Source of the DNA: Plantimonas leprariae
GTDB lineage: Bacteria; Pseudomonadota; Alphaproteobacteria; Rhizobiales; Rhizobiaceae
DNA: 64,000 nucleotides
Direction: 5' to 3'
NCBI RefSeq assembly: GCF_008802405.1
Contig: NZ_VZDO01000014.1
Location: 1 to 64,000 of the forward strand
Positions within the stretch are counted from its first letter, which is position 1, and every line of letters starts with the position of its first letter. This document shows positions 8,349 through 17,445 of this stretch, in pieces. The notes below the pieces were generated by a model, which saw only the letters and a list, made by a program, of their open reading frames with translations, searched no databases and was not told where the DNA came from. Position numbers and translations under genes: made by a program.

Positions 8349-8608
8349 TCTTCCCGTCCAGCATCGACGGGGCTTCTCCTAACTTCGATTGCTGTTGAAG
8401 CCGGCGTCCGGCGCTGCAGGCTTGTTCGGATTTGCCGAAGAGCCTCGATGGTTCCAGAGCGTTCTTGACATTCGCCAGCGTGAGCACCGAAGCTTAGATG
8501 CGTCGCGGAAGGCGTTTGACCGCCGCGTCCGGCCGCCTTCGGGTCGAGCCGCGACCCATTCCAAGCCTGTCGGGGGCTGCCTCGCCAGCGGCGGCGAAGC
8601 CAGGACCG

Positions 8609-9790
8609 TCATGCCGCCCGATCGTCCTCGCTGGATGAGGTGAACCGCCATTCGCCGTGGCCGAGGCAGGGGGCGGCGACCGCGAGCTCCAGCGGGCTGC
8701 GCGAGAACTGGATGGGCGTCTTCAGGCCCGGCAGGCCTTCCGGCGCGATCTGCAGGCCGCGCGCCGCGATCTGCGGGTCGGCGATCGCTTCCGCCACCGT
8801 GTTGATCGGTCCGCCCGGAACGCCCGCCGCTTCCAGCGCTGCGATCAGGTCCCCTTTCGTCCGAAGGCTCGTCCATGCCGAAATCAGCGCCGCCAGCGCG
8901 ACGCGGTTGACGACGCGCGCCTCGTTGGTGGCGAAGGTCGGATCGACCGCGATGCCTTCGAGCCCCAGCACGGCGCAGAGCGCGGCGAACTGCCGGTCGT
9001 TGCCGCAGGCGATGATGAGGTGGCCGTCGCTCGACGGGAAGACCTGGTAGGGCACGATGTTCGGATGGGCGTTGCCCATGCGGCGCGGCACGGTTCCTCC
9101 GGCGAGATGGTTCATCGCCTGGTTGGCGAGCACCGCCACGCCAACGTCGAGCAGCGACAGGTCGATGTGCTGGCCGAGGCCGGACCGCTCGCGCTCGGCG
9201 AGCGCGGCCTGGATGCCGATCACGCCGTAGAGGCCGGTGAAGATGTCGATCCAGGCGACGCCGACCTTCTGCGGCTCGCCGTCCGGATCGCCGGTCAGGT
9301 CCATGATCCCGCACATGCCCTGGATCAGGAAGTCGTAGCCGGGATGCCCCGCGCGGGGGCCCGTCTGGCCGAAACCGGTGACGGAGCAGGTGACGAGGCG
9401 CGGGCTGCTGGCGGCGAGGCTCGCGTGGTCGAGGCCGAATTTCCTGAGGCCGCCGACCTTGAAGTTCTCGACGACGACGTCGGCCTCGGCGATCAGGGTC
9501 TTCAGGCGGGCGAGATCGGCGGCGTCGGCGAAGTCGCAGGTCACCGAGCGCTTGCCCCGGTTCGCCGCGTGGAAGTAGGCGGCCGTGCGCTCCGTGCCGC
9601 CGCGCCCGTCCGGCCGCTCGACGAAGGGCGGCCCCCAGGTGCGGGTGTCGTCGCCGCCGGGGCTCTCGACCTTGATCACCTCGGCGCCGAGATCGGCCAG
9701 CGTCTGGCCGATCCAGGGGCCGGCGAGGATGCGGGCGAGCTCGACCACCTTCAGGCCCGCGAGCGGCGCGCGGCCGGGCGCGGCTGGCAT
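8609..9790 (-). CDS. CaiB/BaiF (family III) CoA-transferase
   Basis: 393 residues from ATG 9790. Family III features: LKVVELARILAGPW at the N-terminus, GAEVIKVESPGGDDTR, NFKVGGLRKFGLDH, and GYDFLIQGMCGIMDLTG. The catalytic Asp of this family corresponds to the D near residue 182 in VGVAWIDIFTG. Its start ATG overlaps the stop of gcdH (TGATG), so the two are co-translated. Together they suggest activation of glutarate to glutaryl-CoA (SUGCT-like) before oxidation. The much longer open frame running through gcdH in another frame is not a real extension. Confidence 0.88.
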   Translation of the reverse strand: MPAAPGRAPLAGLKVVELARILAGPWIGQTLADLGAEVIKVESPGGDDTRTWGPPFVERPDGRGGTERTAAYFHAANRGKRSVTCDFADAADLARLKTLIAEADVVVENFKVGGLRKFGLDHASLAASSPRLVTCSVTGFGQTGPRAGHPGYDFLIQGMCGIMDLTGDPDGEPQKVGVAWIDIFTGLYGVIGIQAALAERERSGLGQHIDLSLLDVGVAVLANQAMNHLAGGTVPRRMGNAHPNIVPYQVFPSSDGHLIIACGNDRQFAALCAVLGLEGIAVDPTFATNEARVVNRVALAALISAWTSLRTKGDLIAALEAAGVPGGPINTVAEAIADPQIAARGLQIAPEGLPGLKTPIQFSRSPLELAVAAPCLGHGEWRFTSSSEDDRAA

Positions 9791-11031
9791 CAGAAGAAGG
9801 CCTGGATGCCGGTCTGGGCGCGGCCGAGGATCAGGGCGTGGACGTCGTGGGTGCCCTCGTAGGTGTTCACCGTCTCGAGGTTCTGGGCATGGCGGATCAC
9901 GTGGTACTCGATCTGGATGCCGTTGCCGCCGTGCATGTCGCGCGCGGTGCGAGCGATGTCGAGCGCCTTGCCGCAGTTGTTGCGCTTGACGAGGCTGATC
10001 ATCTCCGGCGCGAAGCGGTGCTCGTCCATCAGGCGCCCGACGCGAAGCGAGGCCTGGAGCCCGAGCGCGATCTCCGTCTGCATGTCGGCGAGCTTTTTCT
10101 GGAAGAGCTGCGTGCCGGCGAGCGGCCGGCCGAACTGCTGGCGGTCGAGCCCGTACTGGCGGGCGCGGAACCAGCAGTCCTCGGCCGCGCCCAGCACGCC
10201 CCAGGAAATGCCGTAGCGGGCGCGGTTGAGGCAGCCGAACGGTCCCGCGAGACCGGATGCGTCCGGCAGGAGCGCGTCCTCGCCGACCTCGACGCCGTCC
10301 ATCACGATCTCGCCGGTGACGGAAGCGCGAAGCGACAGCTTGCCGCCGATCTTCGGGGCCGAGAGCCCCTTCATGCCCTTCTCCAGGACGAAGCCGCGGA
10401 TCTTGCCGTCGTGCGCCTCGGACTTCGCCCAGACCACGAAGACGTCGGCGATGGGCGAGTTGGAGATCCAGGTCTTGGCACCCCGCAGGCGATAGCCGCC
10501 GGCGATCCGCTCGGCCCGCGTCTTCATGCCGCCGGGATCGGAGCCGGCATCCGGCTCGGTCAGGCCGAAGCAGCCGATCAGCTCGCCGGACACCAGACCC
10601 GGCAGGTACTTCCGCCGCTGTTCGTCCGAGCCGTAGGTGAAGATCGGGTAGATCACCAGCGAGGACTGGACGCTCATCATCGAGCGGTAGCCGGAATCGA
10701 TCCGCTCGACCTCGCGGGCGACGAGCCCGTAGGCGACGTAGGACGCGCCCGCCGCGCCGTATTCCTCCGGCAGCGTCACGCCGAGGAGGCCGGCCTCGCC
10801 CATGCGCCGGAACAGGTTTGGATCGGTGGTCTCGTTGAGGTAGGCGTCCTGGACGCGCGGCAGAAGCTCGGCCTCGGCGAAGGCGGCGGCCGAGTCGCGG
10901 ATCATCCGCTCCTCCTCGGAAAGCTGGTCGTCGAGGAGGAAGGGATCGTTCCAGACGAGCGTGTTCGGCTTGGCGACGCGTGGGCGGGCCCCGTCGCTGA
11001 CCGCTTCGGCTTCGGCAAGGGCGTGGCTCAT
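9790..11031 (-). CDS. gcdH: Glutaryl-CoA dehydrogenase
   Basis: 413 residues, acyl-CoA dehydrogenase fold. [18 protein letters not shown] and [17 protein letters not shown] line the FAD and substrate sites; [22 protein letters not shown] and [16 protein letters not shown] are typical of GcdH, with the catalytic base Glu near residue 392. It oxidatively decarboxylates glutaryl-CoA to crotonyl-CoA in lysine/tryptophan/glutarate breakdown. A strong AGGAGG lies just before the ATG. First gene of a two-gene operon with the CoA-transferase. Confidence 0.93.
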   Translation of the reverse strand: MSHALAEAEAVSDGARPRVAKPNTLVWNDPFLLDDQLSEEERMIRDSAAAFAEAELLPRVQDAYLNETTDPNLFRRMGEAGLLGVTLPEEYGAAGASYVAYGLVAREVERIDSGYRSMMSVQSSLVIYPIFTYGSDEQRRKYLPGLVSGELIGCFGLTEPDAGSDPGGMKTRAERIAGGYRLRGAKTWISNSPIADVFVVWAKSEAHDGKIRGFVLEKGMKGLSAPKIGGKLSLRASVTGEIVMDGVEVGEDALLPDASGLAGPFGCLNRARYGISWGVLGAAEDCWFRARQYGLDRQQFGRPLAGTQLFQKKLADMQTEIALGLQASLRVGRLMDEHRFAPEMISLVKRNNCGKALDIARTARDMHGGNGIQIEYHVIRHAQNLETVNTYEGTHDVHALILGRAQTGIQAFF

Positions 11032-11055
11032 GGGAATCGTCCTCCTTCTCGGGCG

Positions 11056-11368
11056 CGAAGGCGATCGCCTCCCACCCGCAACGCTCGCCGCTGCGGACTA
11101 CCCGCAAACCCCGCCTGTCCGGCGGTTCCTTCCCGGGTCCGGCTTCGCGCGGATGCCGAGAAGCCGCCCGCCGGCACGTCGCCGGCAGCGTGTTCGAACG
11201 ACGTCTACCATTGGCACGGCGGCGCGACCAACGCCATTCGCGTTCGAGACCATGCATCGAGGGCGCGGGCCGGATGCTTCGGCATGAAGGAGGGGCTACG
11301 CCACGCTCGCCGTCCCGATGTCTCGCCGGCGCGGTGACGCTCCGTTGAGGATGAACCCGATCGCCCGC
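11056..11368. other. Intergenic stretch between gcdH and riboswitch
   Basis: About 310 bases without a supportable gene; it must hold the leftward gcdH promoter. No clear terminator or repeat was seen. Confidence 0.5.
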
Positions 11369-11397
11369 TTGCCGGGCGGCCCGGCATTTCCTATCAT
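11369..11397 (+). promoter_or_regulatory. Promoter of the glycine riboswitch transcript
   Basis: TTGCCG (11369-11374) and TATCAT (11392-11397) are separated by exactly 17 bases, giving a start near 11404, just ahead of the first aptamer. This resembles a sigma-70-type promoter. Confidence 0.6.
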
Positions 11398-11415
11398 TGT
11401 CGGCAAGCGACGCAT

Positions 11416-11599
11416 GCGGGAGAGACCGGCTTCAACGGCCGGCGCCGAAGGAGCAACCGCCCCGGAAACTCTCAGGCAGAAGGACCGCGCGCCGCCAAAC
11501 ATCCGGAGAGCGACGGCCGGACAACCGGGCCGTCCGCCGAAGGAGCAAGCGCCTGCGGAGCAGTTCCGCCGGCCGCGAAACTCTCAGGCCAGTGACGGA
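11416..11599 (+). ncRNA. Tandem glycine riboswitch (two gcvT aptamers)
   Basis: Two aptamers in series. Aptamer 1 (11416-11488) has GCGGGAGAGACC, CGCCGAAGGAGCAA and GAAACTCTCAGGCAGAAGGACCG-type segments; aptamer 2 (11502-11599) has CCGGAGAGCGAC, CGCCGAAGGAGCAAGCGCC and GAAACTCTCAGGCCAGTGACGG-type segments. P1 helices close both (GCGG/CCGC; TCCG/CGGA). The linker is about 13 bases, the usual tandem architecture. A stem GCAAGC/GCTTGC at 11620-11635 lies just before the ribosome binding site (AAAGGA, 11642-11647) of dadA and may be part of the expression platform. Confidence 0.95.
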
Positions 11600-11652
11600 G
11601 GGGCGAGACGACTGAGCGAGCAAGCGCCTGCTTGCCGCCGAAAGGATCGTTC

Positions 11653-12936
11653 GTGGCCTCCTCCATCGCCGTCATCGGCGCCGGCATCACCGGCGTCACC
11701 ACCGCCTATAAGCTGAACGCGCTCGGCTACGACGTGACGGTCTTCGACCGCGCCTCGCATGCCGGCATGGAAACCTCCTTCGCCAACGGCGGCCAGCTTT
11801 CCGCCTCGAACGCCGAGGTCTGGAACCATCCCTCGACCTTCCTGAAGGGCATCAAGTGGATGCTCCGCAAGGACGCGCCGCTGCTCGTCCACCCCACCCC
11901 GTCCTGGCACAAGCTCGCCTGGATGGCGGAGTTCGCCGCGGCGGCGCGGAACTACCGCGAGAACACGGTCGCGACGGCGCGGCTCGCCATCGCCGCCCGC
12001 GAGCACCTCGTCGCGATGGCGGCAGCGGAAGGCGTCGACTTCGATCTGGTGAAGCGCGGCATCCTGCACGTCTACGAGAGTAGGTCTGAATTCGAGCACG
12101 GCGAGAAGGTCAACGCCCTTTTGCGCGAGGGCGGCCTCGACCGGCGCGCCGTGACGCCGGAGGAGATCCACGTGATCGAGCCGGCGATCCAGGGCCGGTT
12201 CCACGGCGGCTTCTTCACCGAAAGCGATTTCACCGGCGACATCCACAAGTATTCGCGCGGCCTCGGCGACGCCTGCGCGAGACGCGGCGTCGTGTTCCGC
12301 TACGACGCCGAGATCCGCCGGCTCGACGCGGCGAAGGGCGTCAACGTCGAATGGCGCGGCGGCGGCGAGAGCCACATGCAGCGCTTCGACGCGGTGGTCG
12401 TCTGCGCCGGAACGCAGAGCCGCCGCTTCGCGGCGCAGCTCGGCGACCGGGTGAACGTCTATCCGGTGAAGGGCTATTCGGTGACGGTGAACCTCGACGA
12501 CGAGGCGAGCCGCGCGGCGGCGCCGTGGGTGTCGATCCTCGACGACAAGGCCAAGATCGTGACGAGCCGGCTCGGGGACGACCGGCTGCGCATCGCCGGC
12601 ACGGCCGAGTTCGCCGGCGAGAACCGCGACATCCGCATGGCGCGCATCCGCCCGCTGGTCGACTGGTGCCGCCACCGCTTCCCCGGCACCTCCACCGCCT
12701 CGGTGGTGCCGTGGGCGGGCCTCAGGCCGATGATGCCGAACATGATGCCGCGCGTCGGCGCGGGGAAGCGGTCGGGCGTCTTCTACAATACCGGCCACGG
12801 CCATCTCGGCTGGACGCTCTGCGGCATCACCGCCGAGATGGTGGCGAACGCCGTCGCGGCGGCCGACCGCCGCACCGCGGTTCCCGCCGGCAGGATCCAG
12901 CCGGAAGCGGTTCCGGGTCTCGTCCGCTCGGCCTGA
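11653..12936 (+). CDS. dadA: D-amino-acid dehydrogenase (DadA-like FAD enzyme)
   Basis: 427 residues from GTG 11653, chosen because AAAGGA is correctly spaced upstream and SSIAVIGAGITGV puts the FAD-binding GxGxxG at the very N-terminus; the frame is open to a TTG at 11632 inside the leader hairpin. ETSFANGGQLSASNAEVW and NTGHGHLGWTLCGITAEM are characteristic of DadA-type deaminating dehydrogenases, which oxidise D-amino acids (and in some members glycine or sarcosine) to keto acids. Control by a glycine riboswitch suggests that glycine or a product linked to it is the physiological substrate or signal. Confidence 0.88.
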   Translation: MASSIAVIGAGITGVTTAYKLNALGYDVTVFDRASHAGMETSFANGGQLSASNAEVWNHPSTFLKGIKWMLRKDAPLLVHPTPSWHKLAWMAEFAAAARNYRENTVATARLAIAAREHLVAMAAAEGVDFDLVKRGILHVYESRSEFEHGEKVNALLREGGLDRRAVTPEEIHVIEPAIQGRFHGGFFTESDFTGDIHKYSRGLGDACARRGVVFRYDAEIRRLDAAKGVNVEWRGGGESHMQRFDAVVVCAGTQSRRFAAQLGDRVNVYPVKGYSVTVNLDDEASRAAAPWVSILDDKAKIVTSRLGDDRLRIAGTAEFAGENRDIRMARIRPLVDWCRHRFPGTSTASVVPWAGLRPMMPNMMPRVGAGKRSGVFYNTGHGHLGWTLCGITAEMVANAVAAADRRTAVPAGRIQPEAVPGLVRSA

Positions 12937-13021
12937 ACGGCGTGGATGCGGGCGGGGAACTTGTCCCCGCCGGCCGTGCCCACGGCATGATCCTCGCTTT
13001 CCCGAAGGAGGAGCGACGATT

Positions 13022-13684
13022 ATGCCGGACAGCAACGCCATCGCGACGATAGTTGAGGCGGCGCGCGAGACCGAGACGCGGACCGGCGTGCGGGCCGCCG
13101 TGCTCCTCGCCGTGGCGAGCGTCGAAACGAATCTTGCGGGCTCGGCTTCCGTGGACGGGCGGCTCGAGCCGCTGATCCGCTTCGAAGGCCACTGGTTCGA
13201 CAAGCTGCTTCCCGAGGCGAAGCGCCGCCAAGCCCGGGTCGCCGGCCTGTCGGACCCGCGCGCCGGGGCCGTCCGCAACCCGGCGACGCAGGCGGGGCGC
13301 TGGGTGCTCCTGGCGAGGGCCGCGGCGATCGATGCCGAGGCCGCCTATGCGGCGACGTCCTGGGGTCTCTGCCAGGTGATGGGTTTCCACTGGAAGCGCC
13401 TCGGCTTTCCGAGCGCCGCCGCGCTCGCCGCGGAAGCGCGGCGCTCGGCCGACGGGCAGTTCCTGATCGCCGCCAGATTCCTCAAGCTGGGCAATCTCGA
13501 CCGGATGCTCGCCGAGCGCCGCTTCGCCGATTTCGCCAAGGCCTACAACGGTCCGGCCTTCGCCAAGAACCGCTACGACGAGAAGATCGCGGCGGCCTTC
13601 GCGGGCGCCGAGCGGCGGCTTTTGGCGGGCGCGGCGGCCGCGAAACCTTCGCCGGCCATCGGGAAGAAGACCGCGAAAGGGTAG
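13022..13684 (+). CDS. N-acetylmuramidase-domain protein (DUF3380 family)
   Basis: 220 residues. LLAVASVETN, LIRFEGHWF and ATSWGLCQVMGFHW match the phage-endolysin N-acetylmuramidase domain (PF11860), with candidate catalytic Glu residues near 35 and 55. No peptidoglycan-binding repeat or signal peptide is visible, so export is unclear. AAGGAGGAG precedes the ATG. No other phage genes surround it, so it is either a domesticated lysin or a cell-wall enzyme; two short hairpins (GGCGGGGA/TCCCCGCC at 12951-12971) separate it from dadA. Confidence 0.8.
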   Translation: MPDSNAIATIVEAARETETRTGVRAAVLLAVASVETNLAGSASVDGRLEPLIRFEGHWFDKLLPEAKRRQARVAGLSDPRAGAVRNPATQAGRWVLLARAAAIDAEAAYAATSWGLCQVMGFHWKRLGFPSAAALAAEARRSADGQFLIAARFLKLGNLDRMLAERRFADFAKAYNGPAFAKNRYDEKIAAAFAGAERRLLAGAAAAKPSPAIGKKTAKG

Positions 13685-13719
13685 GCTCGCCCGTCGCGGG
13701 GCCTATTTCCCGCGCGGCA

Positions 13720-14463
13720 ATGCGATCTCCTCCCGCTCTCGACGCCGGCCGGCACGCGCTTTTTCTCGATTTCGACGGAACGCTCGTCGGCTTCGCGGAC
13801 GATCCGGCGGCGGTCCGCTTGCCGTCAGTGGTGCGGGATCGCCTGATCGCTCTCCAGCGCGAACTCGGCGGCGCGCTCGCCGTGGTCAGCGGCCGGCGGA
13901 TCGCCGATCTCGACCGCTTCCTCCTGCCGCTGAAGCCCGTGCTTGCCGGCGTCCACGGGCTCGAGCGGCGGGGCGCCTCCGACGAGGCGACGCGGCTCCT
14001 GATGACGCCGGACGCGCTGGACGCGGTGCGCGAGCGGCTGCAGGAAACCGTGCGGCTGGAACCGCGCCTCGGTCTCGAGGACAAGGGCACGGCGCTGGTC
14101 CTGCATTACCGGCGCGCGCCGGACCTCGCCGAGACGGCGGCGAGGGCGATGCGCGAGGCGGCGGGCGGCCGCGACGATCTCGTCGTCATGGTCGGCAACG
14201 CGATCGTCGAGGTGCATCCGGCCGGCATGGACAAAGGCCGGGCCCTCGCCGACTTCATGGCCGAGCCGCCCTTCCGCGGCCGGCAGCCGGTCTATCTCGG
14301 CGACGACACGACCGACGAGTTCGCGCTGGACCGCGTCAGGGAGATGGGCGGCGTGTCGGTGAAGGTCGGGCCGGGCGTGACGGCGGCGGAGTACCATCTC
14401 GCCGACGTCGCCGCCGTGCACCGCTGGCTCGGCGCGGGAAGCCAGGGGGAAGGAGCGGCTTGA
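13720..14463 (+). CDS. otsB: Trehalose-6-phosphate phosphatase
   Basis: 247 residues, HAD-superfamily. Motif I is LFLDFDGTLVGF (nucleophile Asp near 15), motif II is AVVSGRR, and motif III/IV is YLGDDTTDEFA near residue 193. It removes phosphate from trehalose-6-phosphate, the last step of trehalose synthesis. Its stop overlaps the otsA start (TGATG), so phosphatase and synthase are made together. Trehalose synthesis is a common osmotic/desiccation response. Confidence 0.94.
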   Translation: MRSPPALDAGRHALFLDFDGTLVGFADDPAAVRLPSVVRDRLIALQRELGGALAVVSGRRIADLDRFLLPLKPVLAGVHGLERRGASDEATRLLMTPDALDAVRERLQETVRLEPRLGLEDKGTALVLHYRRAPDLAETAARAMREAAGGRDDLVVMVGNAIVEVHPAGMDKGRALADFMAEPPFRGRQPVYLGDDTTDEFALDRVREMGGVSVKVGPGVTAAEYHLADVAAVHRWLGAGSQGEGAA

Positions 14464-15890
14464 TGAGCGAGAAGCAAAGGCTCGTCGTCGTTTCCAACCG
14501 CGTCGGACCGCTCAGCGACGAGGGCAAGGCCGGCGGCCTCGCGGTCGGCCTCGCCGACGCGCTGCGCCGCCGCGGCGGGCTCTGGTTCGGCTGGAGCGGC
14601 GAGACCACGAAGGACGGCACGGCCGGCGAGGCGAGCCGCGAGACGGTCGGCGAGGTCGAGCTCGTCACGATCGACATGACGGAGGAGGAGCTTGCCGGCT
14701 TCTATCTCGGCTACGCCAACCGCGCGCTCTGGCCGCTGCTGCACTACCGCCTCGACCTCGTGCATTTCGACCGCGAGGCGGACCGCGTCTACCGGGCGGT
14801 GAACGCGCGGGTGGCGGAACGCCTGAAGCAGTTCCTGCGCGACGACGACATCGTCTGGGTGCACGACTACCACTTCTTCTATCTCGGCAACGAACTCAGG
14901 AAGCAGGGCTTCACCGGCCGGCTCGGCTTCTTCCTCCACATCCCGTTCTCGCCGCCGGAGATGTTCGCGGCGCTGCCCGGCGCGAACGACATGGTGCGGG
15001 CGATGCTCGCCTACGACCTCGTCGGTTTCCAGACCGCGACCGACCGGCGCAACTTCGCGAACTACGCCAAGCACGAGCTCGATGGCCAGAAGCAGCCGGA
15101 CGACCGCATCCGCGTCGGCAACCGGACGATCACGGCCAAGGTCTTCCCGATCGGCATCGACGCGGAAGGCTTCGCGGAGTTCGCCCGCTCCGGCGAGGCG
15201 GAGGAGCACGCCGCGATGCTGCGCTCGAACGTCGGGCGCTCGCTGCCGATCGTCGGGGTCGACCGGCTCGACTATTCGAAGGGCATCATCGAACGGCTGC
15301 TCGGCTTCGAGCGCTTGCTGGAGCAGTATCCCGACCGCGTCGGCGGCGTGCAGTTCCTGCAGGTCGCGCCGCTGTCGCGCTCGGAGGTCGAGGAATATGT
15401 CGATCTGCGCGGCGAGTTCGAGGGGCTCGTCGGGCGGATCAACGGGCGCTTCGCGACGCTCGACTGGACGCCGGTCCACATCATGACGACGGGACTGACG
15501 CGGCGGGCGCTCGCCGGCATCTACCGCGCCGCGCGGGTCTGCATGGTGACGCCGCTCCGCGACGGGATGAACCTCGTGGCGAAGGAGTTCGTCGCCGCGC
15601 AGGACGAGGCCGATCCCGGCGTCCTCGTGCTGTCGCGTTTCGCGGGCGCGCGGGCCGAGCTCGGCGAGGCGCTGATCGTCAACCCCTACGCCACCGACCA
15701 TGTCGCGAACGCCATCGAGCGGGCGCTCCGCATGTCGCTGGAGGAGCGGCAGCGGCGCTGGCGAGCGATGCGCGACAAGGTCTTCGCCAATACCGCCGCC
15801 GACTGGTGCCGCGCCTTTCTCGACGCTCTGGAAGCGGCCGAGCCGGACGGCGGCGTCGAGGCCTTGCTTCCGGAGCCGGACAGCCTCTAA
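14463..15890 (+). CDS. otsA: Trehalose-6-phosphate synthase
   Basis: 475 residues, GT20 family. [11 protein letters not shown] with the glycine-rich [11 protein letters not shown] near the N-terminus, [23 protein letters not shown], and the C-terminal [19 protein letters not shown] are the UDP-glucose/glucose-6-phosphate binding motifs. It starts at ATG 14463 inside the otsB stop; an in-frame TTG three bases earlier is ignored. Confidence 0.95.
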   Translation: MSEKQRLVVVSNRVGPLSDEGKAGGLAVGLADALRRRGGLWFGWSGETTKDGTAGEASRETVGEVELVTIDMTEEELAGFYLGYANRALWPLLHYRLDLVHFDREADRVYRAVNARVAERLKQFLRDDDIVWVHDYHFFYLGNELRKQGFTGRLGFFLHIPFSPPEMFAALPGANDMVRAMLAYDLVGFQTATDRRNFANYAKHELDGQKQPDDRIRVGNRTITAKVFPIGIDAEGFAEFARSGEAEEHAAMLRSNVGRSLPIVGVDRLDYSKGIIERLLGFERLLEQYPDRVGGVQFLQVAPLSRSEVEEYVDLRGEFEGLVGRINGRFATLDWTPVHIMTTGLTRRALAGIYRAARVCMVTPLRDGMNLVAKEFVAAQDEADPGVLVLSRFAGARAELGEALIVNPYATDHVANAIERALRMSLEERQRRWRAMRDKVFANTAADWCRAFLDALEAAEPDGGVEALLPEPDSL

Positions 15891-15926
15891 AGCTGCGTTT
15901 CCACCAAGAGGAAGGCGACCCGAGCC

Positions 15927-16565
15927 ATGCCGCAGAACGTCCAGGCGCTGTTGACCGTGCTCGAGGCGCAGCCGGTGATGCCCGTCGTCGCGGTGGGGAG
16001 CGCGGCGGAGGCCGTGGACCTGTCGCGCGCGCTCGTCGAAGGCGGCATAAGAGCGATCGAGATCACGCTCCGGACGCCCGCCGCGCTGGATGCGATCCGT
16101 GCCGTCGTGGCGGAAGTGCCGGAGATCGTCTGCGGCGCCGGGACGGTGCTTTCCCCGAAGCAGTTCGACGATGCGGAAGCCGCCGGCGCGAAGTTCGTCG
16201 TCTCGCCCGGCGCGACGATGGAAGTGCTCGACGCCGCGAAGGGCTCGCCGGCTCCGCTGCTGCCGGGCGCGGCGACCCCGAGCGAGCTGATGGCGATGCT
16301 GGAAGAGGGCTACGAGGTCCTGAAGTTCTTTCCCGCCGAACAGCTCGGCGGCGCGGCCTATCTGAAGGCGCTGGCACCGGTCTTCCCGCAGGTGCGCTTC
16401 TGTCCGACCGGCGGCGTCTCGCCGGCGAACGTGCGCGACTACCTCTCGCTGCCGAACGTCGTCTGCGTCGGCGGCTCGTGGATCGCGCCGAAGGATGCGG
16501 TGGCGGCGGGTCGCTTCGACGAGGTGACGCGCCTCGCGCGGGAAGCGGCGGGCCTGAAGGCTTAA
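15927..16565 (+). CDS. eda: KDPG/KHG aldolase
   Basis: 212 residues. The class I aldolase residues are visible: Glu 45 in AIEITLRTP and the Schiff-base Lys 133 in VLKFFPAEQLGG; SPGATMEV and FCPTGGVSP bind the phosphate. It cleaves 2-keto-3-deoxy-6-phosphogluconate to pyruvate and glyceraldehyde-3-phosphate (Entner-Doudoroff). It lies 36 bases after otsA and may share its transcript; edd is not in the window. Confidence 0.93.
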   Translation: MPQNVQALLTVLEAQPVMPVVAVGSAAEAVDLSRALVEGGIRAIEITLRTPAALDAIRAVVAEVPEIVCGAGTVLSPKQFDDAEAAGAKFVVSPGATMEVLDAAKGSPAPLLPGAATPSELMAMLEEGYEVLKFFPAEQLGGAAYLKALAPVFPQVRFCPTGGVSPANVRDYLSLPNVVCVGGSWIAPKDAVAAGRFDEVTRLAREAAGLKA

Positions 16566-16581
16566 AACCGAGCCCATATCC

Positions 16582-17445
16582 ATGCGTTTCCTTCGCCCGC
16601 TGGCGGGCCTCGCCGCCTTGCTGGCGCTCGCCGGCTGCTCGGGCGCGAGCCTCCTCAACGCCGTCACCAGCCGGGCCGGCTACGCGCTGGAGCGGAACCT
16701 GCGCTACGCGCCGGGCGCGCGCGGGACGCTCGACCTCTACGTGCCGGCGGACGTCAGGCCCGACACGCCGCTGGTGGTGTTCGTCTATGGCGGCGCATGG
16801 GACTCCGGCTCGAAGGACATCTATCGTTTCGTCGGCCAGTCGCTGGCGAAGGCCGGGATCGCCGTCGCGGTGCCGGACTATCGCCTCTATCCGGAGGTCG
16901 TGTTTCCGCGCTTCGTCGAGGACGCGGCGAAGGCCGTCGCCGCGGTGGAGAAGGCGGGCCGCGAGGGCACCGAGGGACTTCCTGCCGGACGCCACCCGCT
17001 GTTCCTGATGGGCCATTCCGCCGGAGGCGAGATCGCGGGCCTGCTCGCGACCGATCCCCGGTATCTCCGCGCCGTCGGCCTGTCGAAACGGCGGCTCGCC
17101 GGCTTCATCGGCCTCGCCGGGCCCTACGATTTCCTGCCGCTGAAGGAGGAGCGCTACAAGCGCGTCTTCCCGGTCGAGACGCGCGAGGACAGCCAACCGG
17201 TGCATTTCGTCGACGGCACGGAGCCGCCGATGCTGTTGCTCGCCGGCAGCGATGACACGACGGTGAACCCGGAGAACACCCGCTCGCTCGCGCGCCACGT
17301 CGTCGCCAAGGGCGGGACGGCGGAAGCCGCGATCCTGCCCGGCGCCGACCATATCGCGGTCCTCAGCGGCCTCGCGACGGCGCTCCCCGTCGGCGAGCGC
17401 TCGGTGCGCGCCCGCGTCCTCGACTTCATCGGGAGGCATTCATGA
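16582..17445 (+). CDS. Lipoprotein alpha/beta hydrolase (HSL/BD-FAE type)
   Basis: 287 residues. The N-terminus is a lipoprotein signal with LALAGC (Cys 19). The hydrolase core has VYGGAWDSGSK (oxyanion HGGxW-like), nucleophile Ser 146 in FLMGHSAGGEIAG, and a C-terminal GADHIAVL supplying His. This is the family of carboxylesterases and feruloyl-esterase-like enzymes; the substrate cannot be inferred. It overlaps the following GNAT gene by four bases (ATGA). Confidence 0.85.
   Translation: MRFLRPLAGLAALLALAGCSGASLLNAVTSRAGYALERNLRYAPGARGTLDLYVPADVRPDTPLVVFVYGGAWDSGSKDIYRFVGQSLAKAGIAVAVPDYRLYPEVVFPRFVEDAAKAVAAVEKAGREGTEGLPAGRHPLFLMGHSAGGEIAGLLATDPRYLRAVGLSKRRLAGFIGLAGPYDFLPLKEERYKRVFPVETREDSQPVHFVDGTEPPMLLLAGSDDTTVNPENTRSLARHVVAKGGTAEAAILPGADHIAVLSGLATALPVGERSVRARVLDFIGRHS

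Larger units (their letters stand above)
8115..8608. other. Gene-free stretch at the island's right edge
   Basis: No convincing gene in about 490 bases. It contains repeat copy 2 and the candidate attR core, then about 260 bases of unassigned sequence before the CoA-transferase stop. Its short open frames have no recognisable family features. Confidence 0.6.

Noticed and set aside
8609-11257. An 882-codon open frame covering both the CoA-transferase and gcdH regions
   Set aside because: Only the part from 9790 downward codes for a known family; the rest is Arg/Pro-rich sequence read in a shadow frame of gcdH.
12951-12986. Two hairpins after dadA as a terminator
   Set aside because: Stems are perfect but no T run follows; kept only as a remark in the muramidase entry.
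11584-13278. A 564-codon antisense frame over dadA
   Set aside because: Shadow of dadA; it also runs into the riboswitch, which is clearly transcribed on the other strand.
14292-16667. A 791-codon antisense frame across otsB, otsA and eda
   Set aside because: Composition is typical of a high-GC shadow frame and the sense genes are fully accounted for by conserved motifs.
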